This document shows, one piece after another, positions 1-11,639 of a DNA stretch of 64,000 nt. The position numbers and the translations under genes are program-made. The DNA comes from Euwallacea fornicatus (taxonomy: Eukaryota; Arthropoda; Insecta; Coleoptera; Curculionidae), in NCBI RefSeq assembly GCF_040115645.1, contig NC_089566.1:1984001-2048000 (forward strand). The letters run 5' to 3'. The notes beneath the pieces were generated by a model that made no database searches, had not been told where the DNA came from, and was given only the letters and a program-made list of their open reading frames with translations. Numbering within the stretch: position 1 is the stretch's first letter; each line of letters starts with the position of its first letter.

Positions 1-1355
1 CATGATTCGGCCATAATTTTTTTTCATCCGTTAAGGAACACCCCGTTTACCTCTATGTATGTATAATATCACCTTTATCCGAAAAAGGTGTATCGTTTGC
101 TCTATTGATGTCAAGTTTTGCTTAATTTTAACAGGTTCATCTAAAATTAGTTTCGATCCAATTTCCCAACTCTTGTTGGTGTTCCTGTGGTAAGGTTTGA
201 GCTTTTTCTGCTAGAGCCCGAATGAAGTCAATGAAGCCCAAATGAAGTTAGAAATATATTTGAGAGTGACAAAGTAATTTAACCCTCTAGAAGGACGAAG
301 AGTTTCAGTCTCACAGAAGTCTCTGTTGGACAAATTCATTTCTGTCTTTGCGGCTGGTATTGTTATTATTATTCGACCGTTTGCGCCATTAAGAAAGGCT
401 GAACGTTATTCTCAGTTTCAATAGTTTTAACTGACCACAGCGTGCAATTCCACCTTTACTCGTGTGTGAGATTTTATTCTCAAATGGAATAAAAGAAAAC
501 AATAAGATTGTTGCAAAGCAGTCTTGGATAATACATTTGTGTTACAACATCGTCATAAAACTTAATTTGTTATCTGCGCCACTGACCTGGATTCAGGCCA
601 CTGTGCTTTTACGACTTTTTGCTTTACTTTTACGACCATCATTTTTAGCTTGGCCCAGAGATTTTCAATACAAAACGCAAACGAATATTCATAATTGTGT
701 GAACAATTCAATTGTTTTCAATCATCATGGTGTTTCAGAGCCACCTTCGGCAAATATGACAAAATAATCCAATGTTTAGAGACAATACACAAACCAGCAT
801 TTATTAGTGAAATATGACGGTTTAGGTATAGAAACACGATACAACGTGTTAAAGGAAATTTAATTACCTTTCAGCACATTTGTTAATTTGTATATAGAGT
901 GGTTTGTTAAAAAAAAAACGCACTGTAGCCACGTTTAGTGTCTGATCGTAACAGCATAACTTTTGACGTCCCTTGTGCGTAGTAGCTTCGGTTTATTTAT
1001 ATAGGGCAAATTTGTGGGCCTTTTCGAAACACTCTCCAAAATTTCGGTCTTTTGTAAATTCAAACCACGCTATAACAGAGGTTTTTCCAGTGCGTTATTT
1101 TCAACGAGAACACAACGTTAATTAATTTGCTAAACCAATCGAGACATCGGAATTATCGAACAGAAGTGATTAAAAGCAAAACAGCGAACCTACAAACGAA
1201 GTGGTGCCCCGCTTACTATATCAGAGGTACCACTTCTTGTGTGCAGGGTATCCCCGAAACGATGGTACGAATAAGTGTTAGGTGCTAAGAAGTAAAAAAA
1301 TGTAGCGATCCAGTTAAACCTGATTTTTAACGTTTAAAGTTGCTAGTTTTCATTT
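1..1355. other. AT-rich DNA, no gene recognised
   Basis: I see no recognisable coding, RNA or mobile-element signature. An open stretch at 462-767 (+) could encode 101 residues, but its translation resembles nothing I know and it has no repeat or domain structure. A short hairpin (GAAGTGGT ... ACCACTTC) lies at about 1199-1239. A CAGGGTGTC terminus like those of the transposons elsewhere in the window starts at 1358 after a TA, but I could not find its partner end. Confidence 0.6.
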
Positions 1356-1461
1356 TACAGGGTGTCAAAGTTTTTTTTTTTAATTCTGTAAATTTTGTAT
1401 TTACAGACGTCAAACTGCTGTTAGATCGATTTTTGGATACGATAAATTTATTTAAAATATA

Positions 1462-1667
1462 CAGTGTGACCCATTTGTTTTTGGGGTCGGCCTGTAAAAT
1501 GTTTATCAATTGTGCGATTTAGCCCGGATTTTTTTATTAATATAAGGCCATTTCTGATGAAAATGTGCAGCAGTTTATCAAGCCCTATAATTGAAAAAAA
1601 ATCCGGGCTAAATCGCACGATCAATAAACCTTTTACAGGCTGACCCCAAAACAAATGGGTCACACTG
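1462..1667. mobile_element. Palindromic Tc1/mariner-type MITE
   Basis: This 206-bp unit is nearly one long hairpin. Its left arm begins CAGTGTGACCCATTTG and its right arm is the inverted, slightly diverged copy; the arms are about 80-85 bp each, with a loop of about 40 bp. It is flanked by TA at 1460-1461 and 1668-1669, which is the target duplication of Tc1/mariner transposons, and the CAGTG ends also fit that superfamily. There is no coding capacity, so it would depend on a transposase supplied elsewhere. Short open stretches reading through it on both strands are by-products of the palindrome. The near-full-length palindrome could form a hairpin as RNA or DNA. Confidence 0.85.
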
Positions 1668-1669
1668 TA

Positions 1670-2114
1670 CATGTCGAGCTAGCTGACAGCCTTGCTGAGA
1701 TAAAAAAGTCGGCATCGCTTTTTATGGATGTCAGTAAGTTTCATATTTTTACGAAATTTGATACTCTCGACTATGTTACATTAAAAAGGTATTTTGCAGA
1801 AGAACCAACATCTCTGACGGCTCTCGAGATACCTTTAATTAAACGATTTCGGGTATTTTGAATATTTTTTCATCTAACTTCCTCGATGCGCACTGCCCGC
1901 CAGGTAAAATGTCAAAATAATAAAAAAAATTATCAGTTAAGTAAAAAATGCTATTTGTCGAAGTAAGCAAGTCCATAGCAGAATAGAACTTACTCCAGAT
2001 ACCTGTAGTTAAGAGATACTTTATTTAACAAAATCAATAATACCCCGGTTGAGTTGAGACACTTCCCAACATCTCGAAAATGACAAAAAATTTAACTAAC
2101 TTCATTATTTATTT
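1670..2114. other. Unrecognised spacer
   Basis: This stretch lies between the palindromic MITE and the C-terminal end of the next transposase relic. I see no conserved protein signature or repeat structure in it. Part of it may belong to the 3' untranslated end of the flanking transposon, but no terminus could be assigned. Confidence 0.4.
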
Positions 2115-3340
2115 GTCAACCTTCTACACCAATACATATTCCAAGTCTTAAACCAAAATTTTGATTGAATTTCCAGAACTTGACCGAGATTTAGTTACTG
2201 TTTCTGATTGGATTTATACTTTGTTGAATGTCACGTCGTGACCTCCCCCTGCGGTTAGTTAAGTATTTGAAAATCGGTGACTTCAAAAAAATTACAAAAA
2301 ACGAAATTTAATGGGTTTAAGTCTGGACTTTATGGGTAATCAATTTATGGAGGAAATAATTTTATGTCGAGGAAGTTCCGTACAAGTTTACAGGGTTATT
2401 CACTCAACCCGCTCATTAAAAGTTACTACAATCTAACAGTGACATGAATTTGAAAATTTGGAATTAAGTTAACTTCGCCGTGTACTATTTTTTCTTATAT
2501 TTATAACTTCCTGTCACTTCCGGTTTAACCGGAAATAATATACTAGAAGTTCCATTTGAAATGAGCAAGTTGACAGCTATTTCCGCTTAAATCGGAAGGG
2601 ACAGGAAGTTGAAAATATTTTTAAAAGATAGTACACACCGAAGTTAACTTCTAATTTTAAAATTCGTATCACCTTTAGATCCTAGCAAACTTTTAATGAA
2701 CGGAGTGGGTGAAAAGCCCTGTATAGGTGTAAAGTAATAAGTGGGAGTGCCGTCTTTCATAAACCAAATACGTTGTTTTAAGCTTAGAGGAAGATCGTCC
2801 AAAACTAAGCAAAGTCATTGATCAATAAACTTAAGTACGGTTGCCCATTCAGCTTTGCCGGAAGTTCAATTAGTGCCAAAATCATATCTCCCAAAATCCT
2901 ATACCATATATTAATTGAGAATTCATGTTGAAAGTAATGTTATCTCAGTGAATGAGGGCTTTCTGTGTTTCAAGAATGACTGTTTCTCCAATTAAATCTA
3001 CCTCTCTTCGTGAGTGTTGCCTTGTCGGTGAACAGTATTTTATCTAAGCACAAAGGGTCATGCTGTTGCTTTTGAAGTCAAAAATTATAAGGGAATAGTT
3101 CCTATATCTGCAGAAATTTTTAAATAGATGATTTGACGTTTACCATCGCGTCTGGTGGTGGTCTCTAGATCCTTCATTATCCGAATGAAGATTCCTTCTT
3201 CTTGATCAACAGTGAAAATTTTTGATCTTCCATTATCACATTTTAAACGAAATGAATCAGTAGTACCCGTACTGGCGTGATGTCGTCTACTGTTGGAACG
3301 TAGTTTCAGGTGCATTCCAGCAGTACGACGAGTTTTAAAA
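2115..3340 (-). pseudogene. DUF4817-type transposase relic, split by a foldback insertion
   Basis: This is a decayed transposase on the minus strand, recognisable only by moving between frames. From its N-terminal side there is a helix-turn-helix region (a GRSKIFTVDQEEGIF stretch followed by ETTTRR, near 3180-3240), then KILFTDKATLTKRGRFN (first acidic DDE region, about 3000-3050), then IWFMKDGTPTYYF (second acidic region, about 2725-2760). The 331-bp insertion at 2391-2721 comes next, and the gene resumes with LVRNFLD and SPDLNPLNF (about 2270-2380). A C-terminal piece reading RLGICIGVEG lies near 2130-2150. Members of this insect family are normally single genes of about 350-400 codons in elements with TA target sites; here stops and frameshifts are frequent. 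Family membership is clear from the order of motifs; boundaries are approximate. Confidence 0.75.
2391..2721. mobile_element. Foldback MITE inside the transposase relic
   Basis: This 331-bp element has both ends starting CAGGG(T/C)TTATTCAC-like and is flanked by TA at 2389-2390 and 2722-2723. The two halves are inverted copies: the motifs TCATTAAAAGTT and AAGTTAACTTC appear in both arms, as does the near-palindrome CTTCCGGTTTAACCGG or its degraded form, and the centre is near 2545. It is non-coding. Its arms match the terminal repeats of the larger element at 53027-54376, so it is probably an internally deleted relative of it. Both sit at the equivalent codon position of a DUF4817-type transposase. 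Confidence 0.8.
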
Positions 3341-6300
3341 TTGATTTTTTAATAAACGCAAACCATACTGCTCGTCTCATTATTAGTGAGTTCATGGTAG
3401 CGAGGCATTCATGAAAATATAACACAATTTACTTGTCTCACTAATGAAACAAGCTGTTCATTAGTCTAGTTATGACTAATTATCGGTATTGCAAACGTAA
3501 GTAAAAATATTAAAAACGGTGCCCGTGGGACATTTTATTATTTTCATGATCTATCTCGTAATTTAAGCAGTTAACGAATTGATATCGTTCCCGGCAACGC
3601 GGGGCAGAAAGCTCAACTGAAAATATCGCGAAAACGTTTAAAGATACGCGTTTTTTTACTGAACACCTTTTTGATGTAAAAAAGAGTTCGTAGAGTCGGA
3701 GTTTGTAAGCATTTCGAGGTTATCGGTACTAACGAAAGAGTTAAATCGACTTTTTCGCCTCGGGAAGGCACAGATGGCGCCACTTATCGCGTAACTCGGA
3801 TCCGGGATTTCAGAAGAAGTCGTACTCCAAGAGAGCCGAAACAAAACTTTACGTATAATTCACATTTGGCTGAATCATTTCGTTATTTTATCTTTTACCA
3901 AGCTGCGCTCGTTTATACCAACGTTTCCGGAACATTCCGCATACGCCAATCAAAATATTAAGATGCATTTAAATGAATTAAAAATTTAAAGAGCGTTCAG
4001 AGGTAGTTAAATTCTGTATAAAGCTACGAAACCCCTGAACCGGACTAACGAGTTTAAAACCTCTAACAATGATTTAATGACCAACTCTAGTCCTATCGAC
4101 AAAACGATAAATTAGTACCTCGTGTGATGGTTATTTAGGAGATTGTTGTGATCGGCATCCGGCCAGAGTGCGGTTACTTCAAAATACGACCCGACCCCTA
4201 CAGTGCGAATAAATATCGAGATTTTATTGTTCCTCTGCTAATAATACTTGATTAATATTCTCGTCTATTACCTCTTTGCAGAATAGATCAAATTTAGTTC
4301 CGCGTTATTACTCACTGGCACTTGGAACGTCGATAAACAATGGCCCCCAACAGGAGATCGGGGGAAGAAAGTTTTGGCTTTTTAATTATGTGCCGAATCG
4401 ATTAACTTTAACATTCGACGATTAACTAGGCCCCTTTAGTTTATTGTTTTGATGAGTTCGCATCTTTTTTGCCGTCGGTATATCGAGAGAGCGCAGAAAT
4501 CTCTTATCCTGACTTATGGTTTAAAGTTCCGAAACTTCTATGAGTCATAGAGAATAATTCCTCTCTCGCCAACTTCCTAACTTAAATAGTGTATAATAAA
4601 TTAATCTTTAACAATGCTCAAGTTCAAACCACACTGTAATTTTACAAATTGATGGTTGTCAGTGGGGTAACTAAAGTTATTTCCGTTAAATTTACGTTTG
4701 CTAAATTATGGATATTCATGAAATTGTTGAATAAGCTACTTATAGCCTGCGTCACGAAAAACAATTCTAAAACGCGACATTCGTTGCGGCAAAAATAAAC
4801 ATATATTCTATTTTATATTCTCTTAAGGGTTTTATTTTCCACAGCGTCTTTTAGAGTTTTAAGTTTAAGCCATAATAGAGCAGTTAGAGGGATTATGCGC
4901 AATGTTTTCTAATTTCTTTCTTAATGGGTTAAGTGTCCTTCTAGATTCCTGTGGACGATTTTGCAAATTAATGCTCAAATCCCGTAAAGGGGGCAGAAAC
5001 TTCTGGCTGCTGGTTGTGCATAAATAAATTATGCACAATATACGTATAATGTCGCATAAACAATAGGGCTGGTACAATTAAACGCATTATTTATAGCAGG
5101 TCTGAGTTTATGTGGTAACACAAATTCTGCGATCAATCTATGCATGTAGGGAGCTTACGTACTCTGTTGCAGTACGAGAACTGAACATTTCTCGCTTAAT
5201 GTATAATTCAACTTTCTTAAGTTGCGGCGAAAAATCGAATTCTCGGTCCGAATCCCTCTCTTGCGGGTTCATGCAAAAGCTCTGTGCATAACGGGTCCTC
5301 ACAGATTACCGGCCAGATTAATTTAAAAAAGGAGTAGACAACTCGTTGTGCCGTTGTCCAACTACACCACCTTCCATTAAAGGGTTTTTGAGTTGTCCAG
5401 GCAACCGTAAAAACTGTTAAGAGGATTTTAATCAATTCCCCCATATTATTATGCAAAATATGTATATGTCAGACGCATTAGTGTTACAAATTTTTTGCTG
5501 ACAGTGCGAAATCGAGGCATTCGATGGAACGAAAACAAATATTTCAATAGCAGAAACACACGGGGACGGTTCAATAAATTTCTATATAGAAGTTTTGCGG
5601 AACTTTGTTCTAAAATCCATTCACCTGATTTGCATCATTATATTTCATATAAGTATAAACACGTGCATTTGTTCATTGTTGATACGGGCGGAACCCGGAA
5701 TAAATGTCCCTCAGTTAACAAGTTGGTAAGAAGTCATCAATTTTAAAGTTTCGGTTAGCCAAGTTCGTCCGTCTCTCGAGAAAATAACTTTTAATTAAAA
5801 TGCATAAATGTATTTTGGCATAATTTGACTGGATTTGATAGGACTTTAGTTATTAATTAAGTTTTCAAAACTCATTAATCCATTATGAGTTCTATTCGGT
5901 ACTTTAATACACTCATTTCACTATTTCTTGTTTCGAGGATGCCTTTTATTGCAGTCGGCCTTCCCGAAGTTGAGTTCCACGTAAAACCATTTTTATAATG
6001 TGAAAAGGGTTCGCCAGTCTTTACTACCTTTATTTAACCATTAATAAAAAAAATGTAAATTGAAACTAAAATATTCAAATTCTTAATAGACAATTAAGGT
6101 TACAAGCAATATAGTGTAATAAGCAGTGGAATATAATGTATTCAACGTGCTAAAATTTAAAATTACATTAACCCTGCATTAGCGGTGGTTAATTCAACGA
6201 TCTAAGAAAAATTGTTGTCTTGTTGAATTTTCTATTCAGCACAGAGTGAAAACTTAAGAGTTCTCGAATTTTTTTACTGATTTACATGAGGTGGTAAAAT

Positions 6301-9300
6301 TGGATCAATTTTCCTTATACAACCAAAGTTAAAATATTCGTCATTTTTCATGCGCCTTTCGCTAAGATATTAGTTCTCTACTGTTTGTTGGCGTATTTAT
6401 CTAAAACCCTATTTACATGATTGATCTATGGCACAACCTCATTTTTCTGCTTTATTACTTTTTGCTCCGAGGATATTTTACCTATAAATTTATACAACGA
6501 TCAAGCTTTGCGTTACTAATATGACCAATTTTAAATTTCCGACCTCCCTCCCTGTTTCCCGCGAGTGCTTTTTTAGAAAGCCATTGATTGCAGATAAACA
6601 TGGATTAATTAAGTATTATGTAATATATGGAGAATTCTTTGCTTCAGCATTCCCTAATTGAAGCAATTAGATTTCCCGGGGTGTGCTCGGTTTGTGAAAA
6701 CTTTAGCCCCTCGGGATTTCAAGAATTAAATTACTTTTAAGGGGGAATTTTTTAGGCTTCCTCCCTACATTAAAATCCCTGTACTATTAGATTTAGTTTT
6801 TTCGTTCCCAAGATGCGCAGTCCTGTGATAATGTTATATGTAAATTGATATTTCCCGAAGGAGAAGAGTAAGTAAGCGTTCGATAATTGAGCTTCCCCGA
6901 AACTAATTGCGTAGGTACTGCCTCATTTTCTGAGACAATAGGATAATATTTGCCTTTCGAAATTTCACGTTCAAAGCCTACATAGTTCAGTCACCTAAAA
7001 TAACATTTAAACTGCGGAATTATATTTAAACCTCTCGGAAAAACTACCTTAACTAATATAGGTGTTGGGGGATCGCGAAAAAACGTGTTGTGCATCATAA
7101 TTTAACTATTATTCCTTTCCCGTTCGTTAAAATGCAGACTCAGTGTGCACTCCAATTTGTTACACAAACAGGATAACGAAGGCCCAAGAGCAAGTTAATT
7201 AATTTCAACTTAATCATAACAAACGTAAAACCAAAGTACTTATGTTTATTTTAGCAAAGGAAACCATCAAGGTTTCGAGAGACTCAGTAATTGCCCCCAT
7301 ATTACCTTAAGAGCTTAAAACTTTACTTCGCAAACGAGTTACTGGGCTCGTTTAATAAAAAAAATCGCTTACGAAGAAACTGAACATGTGTTTATATGTT
7401 TTATTTAGCTAGTTAATGGTTTTAGTTTAATTACATACAAATCTTCGCAAAACAATTTAAATCTCACGTGGTCATTATCAGTTTCATGCTTGTCGGCTCT
7501 CATCAGACTGTTGTATAGGTAAAAAACCTCGTATACCTGCATTGTTTATAATTTTGTTGTTTTGTTTTTCGATTTTTTACTAATGCGGAGTATAAGGCTT
7601 CAGACTAGCTGTTTTTTTTTTCTCCTTCGCAACGATATTCTACACGACTTGCGTCTGTCTCTGCGTTGGAGGTATCTCAACATGGGAGTGTAACGTCCTC
7701 TGGTAGTCACTGGGGTTAGTATAAGTCCTTTGACTTCAACAATAAGGATCCCTCTATTATTCGACGTGTTACACACCTAGTCAGAAACGGGCCATGCGTT
7801 TCTGAAACAAGTGTCTCAATTGTGAATGAAGTAGCTTTAGAGTTTTTCCTAATGATTCCTTCGTCCTTCCATTTGCATATGGTCGTCTGATGATTACCAA
7901 ATAGCACGAAACCGATATTAGCCTGGCCTGGGATTTTCTGCTCATTCCAATGTGGCATATTTCTTACCGTTTTCAGTCTATAACAGTCGACGTAAAAATG
8001 TTGCGACTGACACAAATTACTGACCAACTAGATCGATCTTGAGTCATACTAACAGTGAATGGACAAAAATTGGTTTGGTTCAGTCGAATGGAAGACTCTA
8101 TATATGGGGTCAGTTTTTTGAAAGTCCAAACGTCAATATCTTGAAAATTATGGGGCAGTGGAAAAATCCAAAACAACGTCTGCCATAATATGATGGGGGA
8201 AGATGATTATGGGTATGATCAACTCACCGCTCGCTACCAAATACGCCCCCAGCCACCCCAAATCCGTTTTTATCGCATGGAGACGGTCGCGACAAATCGT
8301 CAGAAAGCACGTTCAATAAGATTTTTAATAGAACCAAAGTTTCAGGAGTTCCGCCCCGAAATGTGTCCGATAATGCTTAAAAATGTAAAATCTATTAGTA
8401 AGACAGCTGGCGAAGAGTTAAATGGTGTTCCGTCAGGAATAAATAATAAAATTACAAATTAATTCAAAGTTTTATCGAAATTAAATCGAAATCGAAATGT
8501 AGAATGTGCCACTCAATATTAATACTTTTTTTAAATAATAAATGTTCGAAATGTTTTCCGTTGCTTTGCATGGGAACGTACAAGCGACGGTCACATTTTT
8601 AGACCTCCTGGTAGATACTTTTTCACTTAATCTAAATCTGACTCAACATTCTGATATAACCGAGAGGCGTAATTTTCTTTATATTTCAAATAGAAAAGAA
8701 ATATAAAATTAAAATCGCGTTGTTCCTGAAATATCGATTTATAAAACCTGATACTATTTATACAAGTCGGTTTTGTGTACTTCAAAGTCGAAGTGATAAA
8801 ATTTCTTTACTTAACTTAATCTATGTTACCAGGACAGCAAAATATGTCATTTTACGGTGTATACTTAAAAATTGATTTTTACTGTTGCAATTTCTACCGT
8901 ATTCACTACATTATGCGCAAAATAGTAATTTAACGAATTTGGTTTTATTGCGGCTAAAGCAACTGGTTTCTTATGTAAAAAATTTGAAAGTTAAATTAAG
9001 ACCGAAAGGAAAAGAGATGAAAAAAAAAGTAAATAGATTAGGTGATTCGTAATAACGTGTTTTTAACGTGATTGAGCCAAAGGGCACACAGACAAATTAC
9101 TTACTTTAGCCAAACAAGGACTATCCGACGGGAAAGTTTAAGAAAACAGTCAAAGCTCAAGTTCAGTTATTGTTAGCAAGTCTTAATTAAGTAAAGAGTA
9201 TTGGAGATTTATCGGGAGATTTCTTTTTGTAATTCGATTGCAGGTGAATTTAGCTATATTGTAATGCCCTAGTTTAACAATGTCATAACATTTCAGGAAA

Positions 9301-9834
9301 CCAATCAAATCCACTTCCCCTCTGGTAATATCTTTTAATTAAAGTTTTAACAGGATGGATTCGAGATTATTTTTCTGATGTGCGCACAAACGAACGATAT
9401 TTGAAATTATTTCATATGAGCAATTTTGCCGTTCGAATAAATAAAATTACATACATCGAAAACGAATTATTTTTGATTTCGACTCATTTTGTTAGAAAAT
9501 AATTTTATCGGATTTGTTTCTAATTATTTACATGAAAACTTCAAACCCCCTTTCACCGATCTAACACACATTTTGTTGGGTATAAATGTCACAAAGCGAT
9601 AAAACAAGAACAAGAAATTTTAAGCTGTCTAGCTCACAAAGTTACATAGATTTAGAACTTTCTGAAAACGTTGAAAGTATTTATGTTGTTTTAATGTTTA
9701 TAACTATGAAATATTTTGCGAGGCTTAACTCGAAGTATATACGTTTATAAATGACGTGTAAAATTTCTTAAATTCGTATTGCTTTGCTTGCTTTTCAGCG
9801 GCTTTATAATAACTTAAATCGAAGATGAAGAAGC
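3341..9834. other. Unannotated AT-rich DNA
   Basis: I find no supportable gene in this 6.5-kb stretch. Open stretches of up to about 100 codons occur (for example 5217-5456 minus, 7716-8027 minus and 8190-8462 plus), but their translations match no family I recognise and lack coding character. Around 7700-8460 (+) there are faint resemblances to a Tc1 transposase, too weak to annotate. Introns or regulatory DNA of a gene outside the window cannot be excluded. Confidence 0.5.
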
Positions 9835-10167
9835 TGAGTTATTAGAAATACACTCATGGCAGAAACTCTAATTTTTTTGTAAAATTCTAAATATCTCGAA
9901 AACCGTAATAAAAATTATGTATAGAACACCATACACGGAAAATATTCGTGATGTTCCACAGAATCGAAATTTGTTATAATATATAGGGTGTTCCGCTTAA
10001 AATATGCGAGTTGACACTCATTTCCGGTATAACCGGAAGTGGTATTTTCATGAAAATATTTTTAACCAATAGATCACCTCCACTTTCGTATGATGCCCAA
10101 GTGTCAACTTTTTCCCAGTCATAGTTTCCAAGACACGGATAGTGGCCCATATTCGTTTGACACCCTG
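9835..10167 (-). repeat. Terminal fragment of the 22.2-kb DUF4817-type element family
   Basis: Read on the minus strand, this starts CAGGGTGTCAAACG directly after a TA (10168-10169 on the plus strand) and matches 22226-22560 over about 335 bp, at roughly 85-90% identity by eye. The match includes the near-palindrome TTCCGGTATAACCGGAA at 10022-10038, followed on the minus strand by GAGTGTCAACTCGC. It stops before the point where the transposase begins in the other copy, so this is a solo 5' terminus. A 66-codon open stretch within it is not a gene. Confidence 0.8.
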
Positions 10168-10169
10168 TA

Positions 10170-11280
10170 TACATGGTAGCACGTGAAACGGTCCAAATTC
10201 TTCTGCTGATAAAAATGGGACTGTCTTAGGGAATATCAGTTTATTAAGGCAACAAGAAAAATCAGCAGGAGTGTGTAAATACTCGTGCTCCTAGAATAAG
10301 ATTTTTATTTCGGATATATCGAAAATTAATAAACATTTATTTCGACGTGTCCGATTGAGAATTCCGAATGTTTTACAGGTTACCACACGTGTTGAACGTA
10401 AGCAAAGTGGGTGAAATTTCACAGATATATTTACGATTGAAATATTTAAAATTTTTTTAACCATAGTTCAAATTTAATTGTATAAAGTGTCATGTCACAT
10501 GTCTAAATTACAAAATATTAAAACGTTGCTCTCCACAATATTTGGCCATCAAAATCAAAATTCGCAGTAATATTCATCATGTAAATTACTGAAATACCAC
10601 CACTCTACCCAGTCATAAAAATCAATATTATGACGTTTTGTAATATTGATTTTTATTTATTTGGTGTAAGTTTCTTTTACTTCATAATATTTTGGATGTT
10701 TAGAATTGTTGAGGTTAGCTTCAAATATAAATATCTGGAGGTGTTAGCCCCCTCCCCCCTTCTTTGGATTTTTCCAAAAAAAAAAGGTGCTGTTTTTCAA
10801 TTTAATGGAGGGATATGGATCATATATTGAATCCGAACGCCTCAATTAAGGTTCTGTATCCTTACAGAAGTATTTTTACAACCTTCATTTTACAGCTCTT
10901 TCAAAATCGCAAAAATAGGCACTTATGTCCCTTTGTATCTTAGAAGCTCAAAGAATTGTTACTACTACGTTTATAAAAGATCGTGGATTTTAATATTTGA
11001 AAACTGGCAAAATGTAGATACATTTCCTGCTATTGAAACTGGCAGGAAAACTTCCGCTTTTCGAAGTACCATGGACATTGATTCCATATCGATTCTGGTT
11101 AACTCAAGTGAGGTTCTCAAGTTTTCAAAAAGCATTTTTAGCGATGTTTATTTTCTAGCACTCGCGCAAAAACTACGTACTAACCGTACCGCAAAACCCA
11201 AGAGAGATCAAGCAATTTGGTTTTTGTAGGCTTACAAAGTGCATCGAAATTGTTATTTAGGGCTATCGTATTAAGCCAAT
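10170..11280. other. Unrecognised DNA
   Basis: Two open stretches (10630-10830 and 10933-11229, both plus) have no recognisable homology. The second reads 98 codons with ordinary composition, but no domain, signal or conserved motif is visible. A short homopolymer-rich block lies near 10751-10800. Confidence 0.4.
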
Positions 11281-11530
11281 TGTTGAAAAATTAACGTCAA
11301 GACCAAAAGCAGTTCCAACTCTAGCACCAACACCACCACTATCTCCAACGCCAACTCCAGTCGCAAATTTACCTAACCCTGGAGTACCCCGGACCAATTC
11401 AAACTAAACTCGAAACTAATCTGAAATGTTCCAAAATTAACCTGGAACCAACCTCCAGCCAGGAATCAGTCCGAAACGAATACGGAATCGACACGGAACC
11501 GGACGAGAACTAACACGGAACCGTAATTGA
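11281..11530. repeat. Low-complexity degenerate tandem sequence
   Basis: The first part (about 11311-11365) is a degenerate array of CCAAC(G/T)CC-like and CACCA-like units. It is followed by a block, to about 11525, in which GGAAC, CGAAAC and CCGGAAC-like units recur irregularly. The period is not strict. In one frame the first block would read proline/threonine-rich, but stops break it, so I treat it as non-coding low complexity next to the 3' side of the LINE relic. Confidence 0.5.
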
Positions 11531-11639
11531 ATTCCTATTATATAGCCTTACAAGGCCGGGGTCTCCTTGTCGGACCTGGGTCGCCGGGATTCCCAAGGCG
11601 GAGTTTGACGACTGGGGTGTCCTTGCAGGACCTGGACTT

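Noticed and set aside
7700..8460. Weak resemblance to a Tc1 transposase on the plus strand (an SNGRLYIWG-like string)
   Set aside because: Only one short stretch resembles the SDGRxYVWR motif; no catalytic blocks in order, no inverted ends, and the neighbouring frames do not fit. Left unannotated.
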